Source of the DNA: Prevotella sp. ne3005
GTDB taxonomy: Bacteria > Bacteroidota > Bacteroidia > Bacteroidales > Bacteroidaceae
Reading direction: 5' to 3'
Length of the DNA: 64,000 nucleotides
Assembly (NCBI RefSeq): GCF_900110085.1
Contig: NZ_FOCK01000004.1
Span: 124,001-188,000 of the forward strand
Below, in pieces: positions 33,877-43,907 of the stretch. The notes under the pieces were generated by a model. The model did no database searches, was not told where the DNA came from, and saw only the letters and a list, made by a program, of their open reading frames with translations. Numbering within the stretch: the stretch's first letter is position 1; each line of letters starts with the position of its first letter. Made by a program: the position numbers and the translations under genes.

Positions 33877-35985
33877 ATGAGAAAGCTACAACTATTACTC
33901 TGTCTGGTAACCATTGTTTTTTCATCCGCAGAAGCTAAAAGACAACAGCAACTGTCGGAAAAAGATATGGGAGCCTATCTTTTCACCTATTTCAATGATC
34001 CTACACATTCGCTCTTCATGGCCATCAACTATGACGGCTATACATTCACGGCGATTAACGGCTGTGACCCTATCATTTCTGGCGATTCCATCGCAGACCA
34101 GCGGGGAATTCGCGATCCTCACCTCTACCGTGCACCCAACGGAAAGTTTTACATCGCCATGACCGACCTACACGTATTTGGCAAGCAGAAAGGACTCCGT
34201 ACCTCACAATGGGAGCGCCCTGACAAATACGGCTGGGGTAACAACCGCGGATTGGTACTGATGGCTTCAGACGACCTAATACACTGGACCCATACCGAAG
34301 TACACATCGACGAACTCTTTCCCGAGAAGTTCGGAGAGATTGGTTGTGCCTGGGCACCCCAGACTATCTGGGATCCGGAAGTTGGTAAGCCGATGGTCTA
34401 CTTCACCATCCGTCAATCCGCGGGCGGTCGTACCAAATTATATTATAGCTATGCTAATGAAGACTTCACAACCTTGGAGACAGAGCCCCAGATGCTTTTC
34501 GAATACCCTGACAAGAAGATACAGGTACTGGATGCCGATATCTATCCGATGCCCGATGGCCGTTACTTCATGACTTATGTGGCCCAAGAGAATCCCGGCG
34601 GCATCAAGTATATGATTTCTGACAAAATCAACCATTTCGACGACTATCACGCTGAGCAGATCGACGGTGAAGACCGCGGCTGCGAGGCACCGAACGTGTG
34701 GAAACGCATTGGTGAGAACAAGTGGGTGGTGATGTATGATATCTACAGCGTCAACCCCCACAACTTCGGATTCGTGGAAACCAGCGACTTCAAGAACTTC
34801 AAGCCTTTGGGACGTTTCAACGAGGGTGTGATGAAAGCCGCCAACTTCGTTTCCCCTAAACACGGTTCCGTCATTCAGATTACCAAGGCAGAAGCCAAGC
34901 GCCTGGAACAGTATTGGGCTGCGCAACCCAAGAACAAGACCATCAAGAGTGGTGGGCTATGGCTCGATGACAGCGGCCGGCATATCAACGCCCACGGCGG
35001 TGGCATCATGAGATATGGTGATACCTGGTATTGGTTTGGGGAGCATAAGGCTGACACCACTTCAAGTGCTATGGTGGGTGTGATGTGTTATGCCTCGAAA
35101 GACCTCGTGAACTGGAGGAATTGCGGTGTGGCCCTTTATGTGAGTGACAAGAAGGGCTCGGACATTGAACGCGGCTGTGTGTTGGAACGTCCGAAGGTTA
35201 TATATAATAAGGTGACGGGCAAGTTTTGCATGTGGTTCCATCTGGAACTGAAAGGAAAAGGCTACAGTGCCGCCCGCTACGGCGTAGCTGTCAGCGACAG
35301 ACCCGAAGGTCCTTACAAGTTCCTTTACTCCCAGCGTGCAAATGCAGGCACTTATCCTATTGAATTCGGGGACAAAGAGCTTACAGTGCTCGACACTATG
35401 GACATCAACCACTTTAAGGAATGGTGGACACCTGACTGGTACGAAGCCATCAGACAAGGGCTCTTTCTGAAGCGCGACCTCGGCTCAGGGCAGATGTCGC
35501 GCGACATGACCCTCTATATTGACGATGACGGGAAAGCCTACCATATCTTCTCGTCGGAGGATAATCTTACCCTGCACATCGCCGAATTGACAAACGACTA
35601 TCTACATCACTCGGGCCGCTATACCCGTGTGGCCCCAGGAGGACAGAACGAGGCACCAGCCATCTTCAAGAAGGATGGCACCTATTGGATGATTACCAGC
35701 GGTTGCACAGGTTGGGCACCTAACGAGGCACGCATGTTCTCTGCACCCAGTATCTGGGGACCGTGGACACAGCACCCCAATCCGTGTAGGGGACCGAAGT
35801 CAGAAATCACCTTCGGGGGACAGAGTACCTATATCCTACCTGTTGGCGAACAGCTGATCTTCATGGCAGACATCTGGCGTCCAAAACATCCCAGTGATGC
35901 ACGCTACATCTGGTTGCCTATTGAGTTTGAGGACGGCAAGCCCGTCGTCAGGTGGCAGGACGAATGGGAATTATCCGTTAAGTAA
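33877..35985 (+). CDS. Tandem GH43-GH43 glycoside hydrolase, second domain exo-beta-1,3-galactanase-like
   Basis: 702 residues from ATG 33877, signal peptide about 1-20. Domain 1 (about 30-335) has a complete GH43 triad: D80 (GIRDPHL), D221 (VLDADIY) and E270 (GCEAPNV); an arabinofuranosidase or xylosidase activity is likely. Domain 2 (about 357-700) has NAHGGGIMRYGDTWYWFGEH in place of the usual Asp base, and ERPKVIYN (E437), SRDMTLY (D543), NEAPAIF (E592) and GGQSTYIL (Q649). This is the pattern of exo-beta-1,3-galactanases, in which a glutamine replaces the base. The gene is divergent from the regulator and first in the PUL. Confidence 0.88.
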   Translation: MRKLQLLLCLVTIVFSSAEAKRQQQLSEKDMGAYLFTYFNDPTHSLFMAINYDGYTFTAINGCDPIISGDSIADQRGIRDPHLYRAPNGKFYIAMTDLHVFGKQKGLRTSQWERPDKYGWGNNRGLVLMASDDLIHWTHTEVHIDELFPEKFGEIGCAWAPQTIWDPEVGKPMVYFTIRQSAGGRTKLYYSYANEDFTTLETEPQMLFEYPDKKIQVLDADIYPMPDGRYFMTYVAQENPGGIKYMISDKINHFDDYHAEQIDGEDRGCEAPNVWKRIGENKWVVMYDIYSVNPHNFGFVETSDFKNFKPLGRFNEGVMKAANFVSPKHGSVIQITKAEAKRLEQYWAAQPKNKTIKSGGLWLDDSGRHINAHGGGIMRYGDTWYWFGEHKADTTSSAMVGVMCYASKDLVNWRNCGVALYVSDKKGSDIERGCVLERPKVIYNKVTGKFCMWFHLELKGKGYSAARYGVAVSDRPEGPYKFLYSQRANAGTYPIEFGDKELTVLDTMDINHFKEWWTPDWYEAIRQGLFLKRDLGSGQMSRDMTLYIDDDGKAYHIFSSEDNLTLHIAELTNDYLHHSGRYTRVAPGGQNEAPAIFKKDGTYWMITSGCTGWAPNEARMFSAPSIWGPWTQHPNPCRGPKSEITFGGQSTYILPVGEQLIFMADIWRPKHPSDARYIWLPIEFEDGKPVVRWQDEWELSVK

Positions 35986-36009
35986 GGTAAAGGCAGCGGT
36001 AAAATCGGC

Positions 36010-36080
36010 AGTTTTCACGATTTGTTCCCCCAAAATCACAATAAAGAGACATTGATATAAATCAATTATCGTATCTTTGC
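36010..36080 (+). promoter_or_regulatory. PUL operator/promoter, copy 2 (before susC)
   Basis: Same 71-nt layout as 33777-33847: AGTTTTCACGATTTGTTCCC, ATTGAT-ATAA-ATCAAT (6-bp arms) and -7 TATCTTTGC at 36072-36080. The susC ATG follows after a 77-nt leader. Confidence 0.8.
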
Positions 36081-36157
36081 CGCCAGAACCGCAATCGTTT
36101 ACGCTAACATATTTATTCATTATCATAACTAACAATTAACAATTAAAACAGTAACAA

Positions 36158-39100
36158 ATGAAGTATGCTAAATTAACTCTTCCATCCAAGAAGTTATGCT
36201 TTGTGATGGCGTTGGCAGCAGGAATGGTGGCATTCCCATTGCCGACTATGGCAGAACAGGCTGTACAGAACGTCCAGCAGGCTGGCGTTGTGAAAGGCCA
36301 GGTAACTGACAAGAACGGTGATGCCGTCATCGGTGCCACCGTAAAAGTCAAAGATGCCCAGACAGGTACAGTGACCGATTTCAACGGAAACTTCTCACTC
36401 AGTGTCCAGAAGGCAGGTTCCATCGTTGTTTCCTACATCGGCTACCTGACGAAGGAAGTGGCTTTCACCCCGGGCCAGAGCCTCAACATCACGATTGAGG
36501 AAGACGCTACGGCACTCGATGAAGTGGTAGTCGTAGGTTATGGTGTTCAGAAGAAGTCGGACGTAACCGGTTCTGTCACCTCTATTAATAAGGATCGCCT
36601 GAGCAAGCTGCCTGTAACCAATGTATTGCAGGCTGTACAGGGTGCCGCTGCTGGTGTCACCATCTCACAGGGTTCTTCTATCCCTGGTGACGCTCCCTCC
36701 GCATTGGTTCGTGGACGCAACTCCATCAATGCCGGTACAGGTCCTTACATCGTTGTCGACGGTATCCCCATCTCGAAGAGCGGTGGTTCGCTCAACGATA
36801 TCAACCCCGGCGATATCGAGTCCATGGAAATCCTGAAGGATGCCTCAGCAACAGCTATCTATGGTACGAACGGTGCCAATGGTGTTATCCTGATCACCAC
36901 CAAGCACGGTAAGGACGGTAAGCCTTCAGTAAGCTACAATGGCTACATCGGTTTCGAGAACTTTGCCAAGAAGATGGACTTCTGTAACGGTGCTCAGATC
37001 ACTCAGCGCTACAAGGACTATGTAGCACAAAATCCTGGCGAGACCATGTACAACGACTACGTGAAGAACCAGAACGAGGCCGACGCTCAGGCTGCAGGTA
37101 AGGAGACTGACTGGCTCTACGATATGGTTTCACAGACAGGTATCATCCAGGATCACAATGTGACGGTTAATGGTGGTGCTGATAAGATCAAGTACTTCAT
37201 CTCTGGCGACTACATGAGCCAGAAGGGTGTACTGAAGGGCTTCAACTACAAGCGCTACTCACTCCGTATGAACATCGATGCCGACGTGACCGACTATCTG
37301 AAGATCGTTACCAACAGCTACATCGTCAGCCACAACCGCGATGGTGGCCGTGTGAACTTCCTGATGGCCGAGGCCATGTCACCTTATGGTAAGGTCTATG
37401 AGGACGACGGCAGCTACTGCATCTACCCGATGTACACTGAGAGCTTGTTCTTCAACCCGATGCGTGATGTGAACCAGGATCACGAGCGCCGTCAGTGGAA
37501 CATTAACCTCAATGCATACGCCGACATCAACTTCGGTAATATCTGGAAGCCGCTGGAAGGCCTGAGCTACAAGTTCAACTTCGGTTACTCTTTCGTTCCC
37601 AAACGTGAGAACTATTACAATGGTGCCGAGCAGAATGACCAGAACGGTTATGGTTACATCTTCAATGCTGAAACCCAGAGCCGTACGGTCGAGAACATCC
37701 TGACCTATGCCAAGGATATTAAGAAGCACCACTTCGATATCACATTGCTTTATGCTTCTTCACGTAAGAAGTATCACGACAACACCGCTACCGGTGCCAA
37801 GTTCATCAACGACGAGCTGCTGTGGCACAACCTTGGTGGTGGTGCTACTCAGACAGCTAAGTCATACACCGATCTCTATAAGACCGTTTCTCAGATGGGA
37901 CGTCTGAACTACTCTTACGATAGCCGCTACCTCTTCACCTTCACAGTACGTCGTGACGGATCGTCAGTGTTCGGTTCTGACAATAAATACGGTACCTTCC
38001 CCTCTATCGCTCTTGGTTGGAACATCGCCAACGAGAAGTTCATGGAGAAAGTCGACTGGCTGAACAACCTGAAGCTGCGCCTCTCTTACGGTAAAGCCGG
38101 TAACGAGGCCATCGGCGTCTACGAGACCCTCGCCAAGATGTCGAATGCAGCGCTCACCATGGACGGACAGTCGGCCACAGCCCTCTACCCAAGCTCTCGC
38201 ATGGGTAACAGCGGACTCGGCTGGGAAACCACGAAGACCTTCAACATCGGTATCGACTTCGGTATCTTGAACAACCGTATCAACGGTAACATCGACTTCT
38301 ACACCTCGAAAACCACAGACTTGCTGCTGCAGCGCAACCTGCCGAAGATTTCTGGTTATTCGAATGTATATATGAACATGGGTGAGACCGCCAACAAGGG
38401 TCTTGAGATCACCATCAACTCTAAGAACATCGTCACCAAGGACTTCACCTGGGGCACCTCACTCGTATGGTCATGGAACAAGAACGAGATCAAAGACCTC
38501 TATGGTGACAAGCAGGACGACCTGGGTAACCGCTGGTTCATCGGTGAGCCTATCAGCGTCATCTACGACTATGTGATGGAAGGTATCTGGCAGAAGGACG
38601 AGATTGAACGTGGCGATCATCTGAATCACGATCCACAGGCTCAGCCCGGTGACGTGAAGCTGGCCGACCTCGATGGCGATGGTAAGATCACACCCGAGGG
38701 CGACAAGAAGATTCAGGGACAGACCACTCCGAAATGGATTGGCGGTATGACCAACACCTTCACCTACAAGAACCTCTCACTGAGCATCTTTATCCAGACC
38801 GTTCAGGGTCTGAAGCGCAACAACTCCCTGCTGGCTATGGCCAGCGACGAGATGGGACGTCGTAACTCTACCACAGAGATTGGCTATTGGACAGAGAGCA
38901 ACCCCTCCAACGAGTACCGCTCACTGAGCAAGACCTCTAACCGCTGGGGTTATGGATTCCCACGCAGTGCCGCTTTCACTCGTATCAAGGACATTACCCT
39001 GAGCTATCAGTTCCCCGCACAGATCTGCAACATGCTGCACCTCAACGCCCTGACTGTCTATGCCAGCGGTCGTAACCTCTTCACCTTCACCGACTGGAAG

Positions 39101-39205
39101 GGATGGGATCCTGAGTCTGACATCACCCAACGTGGTTGGGGTGGCTACGAGAACAACTACCCAATGACGAAGAGCATGGTATTCGGTCTTAACGTTACAT
39201 TCTAA
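36158..39205 (+). CDS. susC-like: SusC/RagA-family TonB-dependent outer membrane transporter
   Basis: 1015 residues. Signal peptide, then a CarboxypepD_reg-like domain (VVKGQVTDKNGDAVIGATV to about residue 105). The SusC motif TALDEVVVVGYGVQKKSDVTGSV leads into the plug domain, and a 22-strand barrel ends in aromatic MVFGLNVTF. It imports oligosaccharides across the outer membrane with TonB energy and pairs with the SusD lipoprotein 18 nt downstream. No N-terminal STN signalling domain, so it does not itself signal to an anti-sigma factor. Confidence 0.96.
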   Translation: MKYAKLTLPSKKLCFVMALAAGMVAFPLPTMAEQAVQNVQQAGVVKGQVTDKNGDAVIGATVKVKDAQTGTVTDFNGNFSLSVQKAGSIVVSYIGYLTKEVAFTPGQSLNITIEEDATALDEVVVVGYGVQKKSDVTGSVTSINKDRLSKLPVTNVLQAVQGAAAGVTISQGSSIPGDAPSALVRGRNSINAGTGPYIVVDGIPISKSGGSLNDINPGDIESMEILKDASATAIYGTNGANGVILITTKHGKDGKPSVSYNGYIGFENFAKKMDFCNGAQITQRYKDYVAQNPGETMYNDYVKNQNEADAQAAGKETDWLYDMVSQTGIIQDHNVTVNGGADKIKYFISGDYMSQKGVLKGFNYKRYSLRMNIDADVTDYLKIVTNSYIVSHNRDGGRVNFLMAEAMSPYGKVYEDDGSYCIYPMYTESLFFNPMRDVNQDHERRQWNINLNAYADINFGNIWKPLEGLSYKFNFGYSFVPKRENYYNGAEQNDQNGYGYIFNAETQSRTVENILTYAKDIKKHHFDITLLYASSRKKYHDNTATGAKFINDELLWHNLGGGATQTAKSYTDLYKTVSQMGRLNYSYDSRYLFTFTVRRDGSSVFGSDNKYGTFPSIALGWNIANEKFMEKVDWLNNLKLRLSYGKAGNEAIGVYETLAKMSNAALTMDGQSATALYPSSRMGNSGLGWETTKTFNIGIDFGILNNRINGNIDFYTSKTTDLLLQRNLPKISGYSNVYMNMGETANKGLEITINSKNIVTKDFTWGTSLVWSWNKNEIKDLYGDKQDDLGNRWFIGEPISVIYDYVMEGIWQKDEIERGDHLNHDPQAQPGDVKLADLDGDGKITPEGDKKIQGQTTPKWIGGMTNTFTYKNLSLSIFIQTVQGLKRNNSLLAMASDEMGRRNSTTEIGYWTESNPSNEYRSLSKTSNRWGYGFPRSAAFTRIKDITLSYQFPAQICNMLHLNALTVYASGRNLFTFTDWKGWDPESDITQRGWGGYENNYPMTKSMVFGLNVTF

Positions 39206-39223
39206 ACTAAAGGAGAAATAATT

Positions 39224-40894
39224 ATGAAACTAAGAAACATTATATATTCAGCACTGGCTGTCAGCGCTCTGGCTCTGACCTCTTGCAGCGACAGCTACTT
39301 GGATGAGAAGATGTACTCAAACTACGGCACCGATGTGGCCGATGTTGAGGCAAAGCTCATTGGTCTGCATTACAAATATGGTGCCCTCTGGGGTATGTCA
39401 AGCCGTCAGGGTTTCACAGGCATCTGGCAAGACGGTACCGATGTTGGTGCCCCTGGTGATACAGAAGGCGTTGAGGTGCCTTTCTTCCAGTATGGTTCAC
39501 TCGTATCAGATAATGGTGGTGTAAGCTTCCTCTGGGAGAATCTTTACAGCATGATCAACAGCGCCAATATCGTTATTAACACAGAAGGCGTTGACCCTGC
39601 CGCCAAGGGCGAGGCAGAGTTCTTCCGTGCCTATGCTTATAACCTGCTCGTGACCCTTTGGGGACCAGTACCCCTCATCACCGAGAGCAAGGCTGTGCCA
39701 CGCACCGACTTCACCCGCAATGCCGTTGCCGAGGTGGATGCCGTTATCGCAGCCGACCTGAACGATGCCATAGCCAACCTGCCTGAGGTAGGCAAGACGA
39801 AGACACAGAACCGTATCAACAAGGACTGTGCCCGTATCCTGGCTGGTGAGGCTTTCAACCGCATGGGTAAGTACAGCGAGGCCGAGGCTGCCGTATCCGC
39901 TACCATCAACAGTGGTAACTACAAGCTCATCTCTGAGCGCTACGGTAAGTACCTGAGCGAGGCTGGAGACTACTACAGCGATATGTTCCGCTGGCACAAC
40001 CAGCGCCGTTCCGAGGGTAACACCGAGGGTATCTGGGTATATCAGATGGAGTACAACCGCGACGTAACAGGCGGTACCATCGACAACCCACAGCAGCGTC
40101 GTAACTGGGTGGCTGCCTTCCACAAGATCGACGGTATGCAGAATGCCGACTCTATCGGTGGCCGTGGTAACGGACGTCTGCGCCTGAGCAACTACGTGAA
40201 GTATGGTATCTACGAAAAGGGTGATATCCGCAACTCTAACCATAACATCCGTCGCATCCTCTATTATAATAAGCCTAACTGGTCGGGATCTGTATGGGTC
40301 AAGGATGGATTCAAGGTTGACGAGGGTACCGCTGGTGCCACCAAGATTAGCGTAAAGACTGGTGACAAGGCATACTGGACTGTTAAGGATACGCTGAACG
40401 TGATGTATCCGCATACCACCAAATGGGGTGGCTATGACCCGACCGATGACTTTGGTTATGCCCTGGTTAAGGACTGGCCTCTGATGCGTCTGGCCGACGC
40501 CTATCTGCTGCGTGCCGAGGCTCGTATCCAGCAGAACAATGCTGCCGGTGCCGCTGAGGATATCAACGTGCTGCGCGACCGTGCCTTCAAGCAGTATCGT
40601 GCTGAGACTGGCAACGCTGATGCAGGTAAGGTGACTGCAGCCCAGATGAATATGGACTTCCTGCTCGATGAGCGTATCCGTGAGTTGGTTGGCGAGGAGA
40701 ACCGTCGTTACACCCTCTGCCGTACCGGCAAGTTGGCTGAGCGCGTGAAGATGATTATGGACCATTGGGCAGAGGGTACAGAGAGCAAGAAGATTACAGG
40801 CTTCGATGCTTCTAAGCACTGCCTGCTCCCGATTCCTCTGTCAGAGATCCAGCTCAACAAAGATGCTGACCTGCAGCAGAATCCTGGTTACTAA
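39224..40894 (+). CDS. susD-like: SusD/RagB-family glycan-binding lipoprotein
   Basis: 556 residues. Lipobox ALTSC (C21) followed by SDSYLDEKMYSNYGTD. TPR-type helices carry FFRAYAYNLLVTLWGPVPLITE, the hallmark SusD segment, and the protein closes with the conserved CLLPIPLSEIQLNKDADLQQNPGY. It forms the lid of the SusC barrel and captures glycan at the cell surface. A good purine-rich sequence (AAAGGAGAAA) precedes the ATG. The transcript ends at the terminator at 40955. Confidence 0.96.
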   Translation: MKLRNIIYSALAVSALALTSCSDSYLDEKMYSNYGTDVADVEAKLIGLHYKYGALWGMSSRQGFTGIWQDGTDVGAPGDTEGVEVPFFQYGSLVSDNGGVSFLWENLYSMINSANIVINTEGVDPAAKGEAEFFRAYAYNLLVTLWGPVPLITESKAVPRTDFTRNAVAEVDAVIAADLNDAIANLPEVGKTKTQNRINKDCARILAGEAFNRMGKYSEAEAAVSATINSGNYKLISERYGKYLSEAGDYYSDMFRWHNQRRSEGNTEGIWVYQMEYNRDVTGGTIDNPQQRRNWVAAFHKIDGMQNADSIGGRGNGRLRLSNYVKYGIYEKGDIRNSNHNIRRILYYNKPNWSGSVWVKDGFKVDEGTAGATKISVKTGDKAYWTVKDTLNVMYPHTTKWGGYDPTDDFGYALVKDWPLMRLADAYLLRAEARIQQNNAAGAAEDINVLRDRAFKQYRAETGNADAGKVTAAQMNMDFLLDERIRELVGEENRRYTLCRTGKLAERVKMIMDHWAEGTESKKITGFDASKHCLLPIPLSEIQLNKDADLQQNPGY

Positions 40895-40954
40895 GAACAT
40901 TTCATTTCGTTCATACATAATTAGGTTATTAGTTAGTATTTTTCTAAGGCGGAG

Positions 40955-40987
40955 GGGCAGTCTGCGCGATGTAGGCTGCCCCTTTTG
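40955..40987 (+). terminator. Terminator after susD
   Basis: GGGGCAG (40955-40961) pairs with CTGCCCC (40977-40983), followed by TTTT. It separates susCD from the enzyme operon. Confidence 0.8.
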
Positions 40988-41032
40988 TAAGAATTAACAA
41001 TCTGACAGCCTGATTTGTGACCAATTATTTGT

Positions 41033-41041
41033 ATCTTTGCA
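41033..41041 (+). promoter_or_regulatory. -7 box of the GH105-lyase operon
   Basis: TATCTTTGC, 20 nt before the ATG at 41062. The 71-nt operator seen at the other PUL promoters is not present here. Confidence 0.6.
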
Positions 41042-41061
41042 AACACCAAACACAAACGATT

Positions 41062-42177
41062 ATGAGAAGACTACTATTAGCTATCACACTGCTCTCAGCC
41101 CTGACCCTTCAGGCTAAGAAATGGACGCCTGATGAGATAAAGGACATGATCAGGAAGGTGAACATCTACTGGCAAACCAACAATTCCGCAGAGGTGCGCT
41201 CGTTCTGGGACAATGCCGCCTACCATACGGGTAACATGGAGGTCTATAAACTCCTACAGGATCAGCAGATGCTCGACTACAGCATCCGATGGGCAGAACA
41301 CAACCAGTGGAAGGGCGCTACGGAGCCCGACCCTGCCAAGTGGAAATACAAGAACTACGGCGAGGGACAAGACTACGTGCTCTTCGGCGACTGGCAGATC
41401 TGCTTCCAGACCTACATCGACCTCTATAACCTCCAGCCCGATGAGAAGAAGGTGGCCAGAGCGAAGGAGGTCATGGGCTATGAGGCCGATTCGAAAGTTC
41501 ACGACTACTGGTGGTGGGCTGATGCCCTCTATATGGTGATGCCCGTGATGACGAAGATGTACAAGCTCACTGGCGACACCAAATACCTGCGCAAGCTCTA
41601 TGAGAACATCTGCTATAGCGACTCTATCATGCTCGACCACGAGACAGGATTATATTTCCGCGACGGCAAGTATATCTACCCGAAGCATAAGACGGATAGT
41701 GGCAAGAAAGACTTCTGGGCGCGTGGTGACGGCTGGGTGCTGGCAGGACTGGCCAAGGTGCTGCAGGACATGCCTGAGACCTATGTGCGCCAGCCGTTCT
41801 TCGTAGAGAAATATGTGAATCTGGCCCGTGGCGTGAAGAAAGTACAACAGCCACAAGGCCATTGGACCCGTTCGATGATGGATCCGAAGCAGGCCCCCGG
41901 CTACGAGACCTCGGGTACGGCTTTCTTCTGCTACGGTCTGCTGTGGGGCGTCAACCACGGCTACCTCTCCAAGAAAGAGTTTGGACCAACCATCGAAAAA
42001 GCATGGAACTACCTGACCAGCATCGCCTTGCAGAAGGACGGAAAGATTGGCTATGTGCAGCCTATCGGTGAGCGTGCCATCCCTGGACAGACGGTAGATG
42101 CCAACTCCCAGGCAAACTTCGGCGTGGGTGCCTTCCTGCTCGCCGCCTGTGAATACGTTAGATATATCAGCCGATGA
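41062..42177 (+). CDS. GH105-family unsaturated uronyl hydrolase
   Basis: 371 residues from ATG 41062, with a signal peptide ending near LTLQAK. The (alpha/alpha)6 fold signatures are KVHDYWWWADALYMVMPV (with the catalytic Asp) and DFWARGDGWVLAGL, as in YteR-type enzymes; later GTAFFCYGLLWGVNHGYL and ANSQANFGVGAFLLAACEY. GH105 enzymes remove the 4,5-unsaturated uronic acid left by polysaccharide lyases, matching the lyase gene that overlaps its stop by 4 nt. Confidence 0.9.
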   Translation: MRRLLLAITLLSALTLQAKKWTPDEIKDMIRKVNIYWQTNNSAEVRSFWDNAAYHTGNMEVYKLLQDQQMLDYSIRWAEHNQWKGATEPDPAKWKYKNYGEGQDYVLFGDWQICFQTYIDLYNLQPDEKKVARAKEVMGYEADSKVHDYWWWADALYMVMPVMTKMYKLTGDTKYLRKLYENICYSDSIMLDHETGLYFRDGKYIYPKHKTDSGKKDFWARGDGWVLAGLAKVLQDMPETYVRQPFFVEKYVNLARGVKKVQQPQGHWTRSMMDPKQAPGYETSGTAFFCYGLLWGVNHGYLSKKEFGPTIEKAWNYLTSIALQKDGKIGYVQPIGERAIPGQTVDANSQANFGVGAFLLAACEYVRYISR

Positions 42178-43907
42178 ATCTGCTTCTAACGATAGGTCTG
42201 GCGATAGCCAGTCTGCTGCCACAGGCTGATGATACGTTCTGGCGCGACTCCATCCCCGTGGAGATGCGCCAGAGCTATGTCACATATGGAGAACAATATA
42301 TCGGTAAGCCGTGGACAGTCTTGCCGTGGACGGTCTTCGCCGAAAACAAGATCACCGGCAACCGCGTCAACTACGAAGGGCTCTGCTTTGAGAAGCGCCG
42401 CCAACTGGCTGCCCTCGTCATGGCCGAGATCATGGAGGGGAAAGGCCGTTTCATAGGCGACATTGTCAATGGATTGGGCAGCTTCTGTGAAGAGACATGG
42501 TGGGGCATCCCTGCCCACTACGGCAAGGCCATCCCCCTGGCAGAGCTTCAGGAGGTGGACCTCTTCAATGCCGAGACCGCCAGCCTCATCGTCTGGACCA
42601 AGTACATGCTCCAGAAGCAGTTCGACGCGTTCTCCCCAGACCTCTGCCAAAGGATAGACCGCGAGATAGAGCGGCGCATCCTGATACCTGCCCTCGAGAG
42701 GGACTACTGGTGGAAGACGGCCGGCATGAACTGGAATCCCTGGATTTGTAGCAACTGGCTCACATGCGTCTTGCTTTGCGAGAAAGACGAAGCCCGTAAG
42801 GCAGAAGCCATCGCCCAGATAAAAAAGGCCACCCAGGCCTTCATCGATGCTTATCCAGAGGACGGCGGCTGCGACGAAGGCCCCGGCTATTGGGACCGTG
42901 CGGCAGCATCGATGTTCGAGGTTATGCGTCTACTGGACTTCGGTGCCGATCATCCGAAGGTTCAGAAGATGGCCGCCTATGCCTATAAGACCTATATCGG
43001 CAACGACTACTGTGTCTGCTTTGCGGATGCACACGAGAACAAGGCCGTGCAACAAGTGAACATCGTTTACCCCTTCGGGCTTTGGCTGAACGACCAGACG
43101 ATGCGGCAGTTTGGTGCTTACCTGGGTCGTCAGAAAGGCGTGCTCGTCAATCCGGCAGTCCTCTACGACAAAAGCGGCAACTTCCCAACCTTGGGACGGG
43201 AATTGTTCTTCCTGCGGCATATCCGCGAATTCATCAACGAACAGCCTCGCGAGCCATTATTAAAAGATGTGTGGCTGCCCGATCTCCAGATCATGACGGC
43301 CCGCCGTGGAAATCTCTATGTGGCCATGAAAGGCGGCACCAACGGTGAAAGCCACAACCACAATGATGTGGGCTCCTTCGTGGTGTATGCCGATTGTGAA
43401 CCGCTCTTCATTGATCCTGCCGTCGGCGAATACACCGCCAAGACCTTCAGTAAGGATCGTTACGACATCTGGACCATGCAGTCGGGCTACCACAACCTGC
43501 CTCAGATCAACGGGTTCGACCAGAAGGACGGCAAGCAATATGCCGCTAAGGTTGTCAGCCATAAGGACGGTCAGCTCACCCTCGACATCGCTGGCGCCTA
43601 CCCTGCCGAGGCAAAGGTGAAATCATGGAAACGAACGGTATCGGCAACGAAATCGGGGGTGACGGTTACTGAGGACTACGAACTCGACAAGTACCGTCAG
43701 CCTACGCGACTGATGTTTCTTACCCTCGATGCTGATGCCCTGAAGCATCTCCACTTCGATGCTACTCAGATGGAAGCCACTGTCGAGGACATCAGCGACC
43801 AGCTCGACCCTGTGCTTCAGGGTATGTGGGGGAAGCACATGTACCGCATCGTTCTCACTATTAAACCCGGAAGACTAAAGAATCGGATTAAATACATCAT
43901 CAGGTAA
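42174..43907 (+). CDS. Heparinase II/III-family polysaccharide lyase-like protein
   Basis: 577 residues. A short signal peptide, then an alpha/alpha toroid with DEGPGYWDRAAASMFEVMRLLDFG (the Tyr-Trp motif of the active site), and a C-terminal heparinase II/III beta domain with GGTNGESHNHNDVGSFVVYAD (catalytic His) and RYDIWTMQSGYHNLPQING. Such enzymes cut uronic-acid-containing glycans by beta-elimination. Coupled by 4-nt overlap to the GH105 gene, so lyase and unsaturated-uronide hydrolase are made together. In Bacteroides arabinogalactan loci, lyases of this general type act on rhamnose-capped glucuronic acid; that substrate is inferred here. Confidence 0.87.
   Translation: MNLLLTIGLAIASLLPQADDTFWRDSIPVEMRQSYVTYGEQYIGKPWTVLPWTVFAENKITGNRVNYEGLCFEKRRQLAALVMAEIMEGKGRFIGDIVNGLGSFCEETWWGIPAHYGKAIPLAELQEVDLFNAETASLIVWTKYMLQKQFDAFSPDLCQRIDREIERRILIPALERDYWWKTAGMNWNPWICSNWLTCVLLCEKDEARKAEAIAQIKKATQAFIDAYPEDGGCDEGPGYWDRAAASMFEVMRLLDFGADHPKVQKMAAYAYKTYIGNDYCVCFADAHENKAVQQVNIVYPFGLWLNDQTMRQFGAYLGRQKGVLVNPAVLYDKSGNFPTLGRELFFLRHIREFINEQPREPLLKDVWLPDLQIMTARRGNLYVAMKGGTNGESHNHNDVGSFVVYADCEPLFIDPAVGEYTAKTFSKDRYDIWTMQSGYHNLPQINGFDQKDGKQYAAKVVSHKDGQLTLDIAGAYPAEAKVKSWKRTVSATKSGVTVTEDYELDKYRQPTRLMFLTLDADALKHLHFDATQMEATVEDISDQLDPVLQGMWGKHMYRIVLTIKPGRLKNRIKYIIR

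Noticed and set aside
39506..40819. Long minus-strand open frame of 437 codons
   Set aside because: It lies entirely antisense to the clear SusD gene, has no recognisable domain and arises from codon bias in the real frame.
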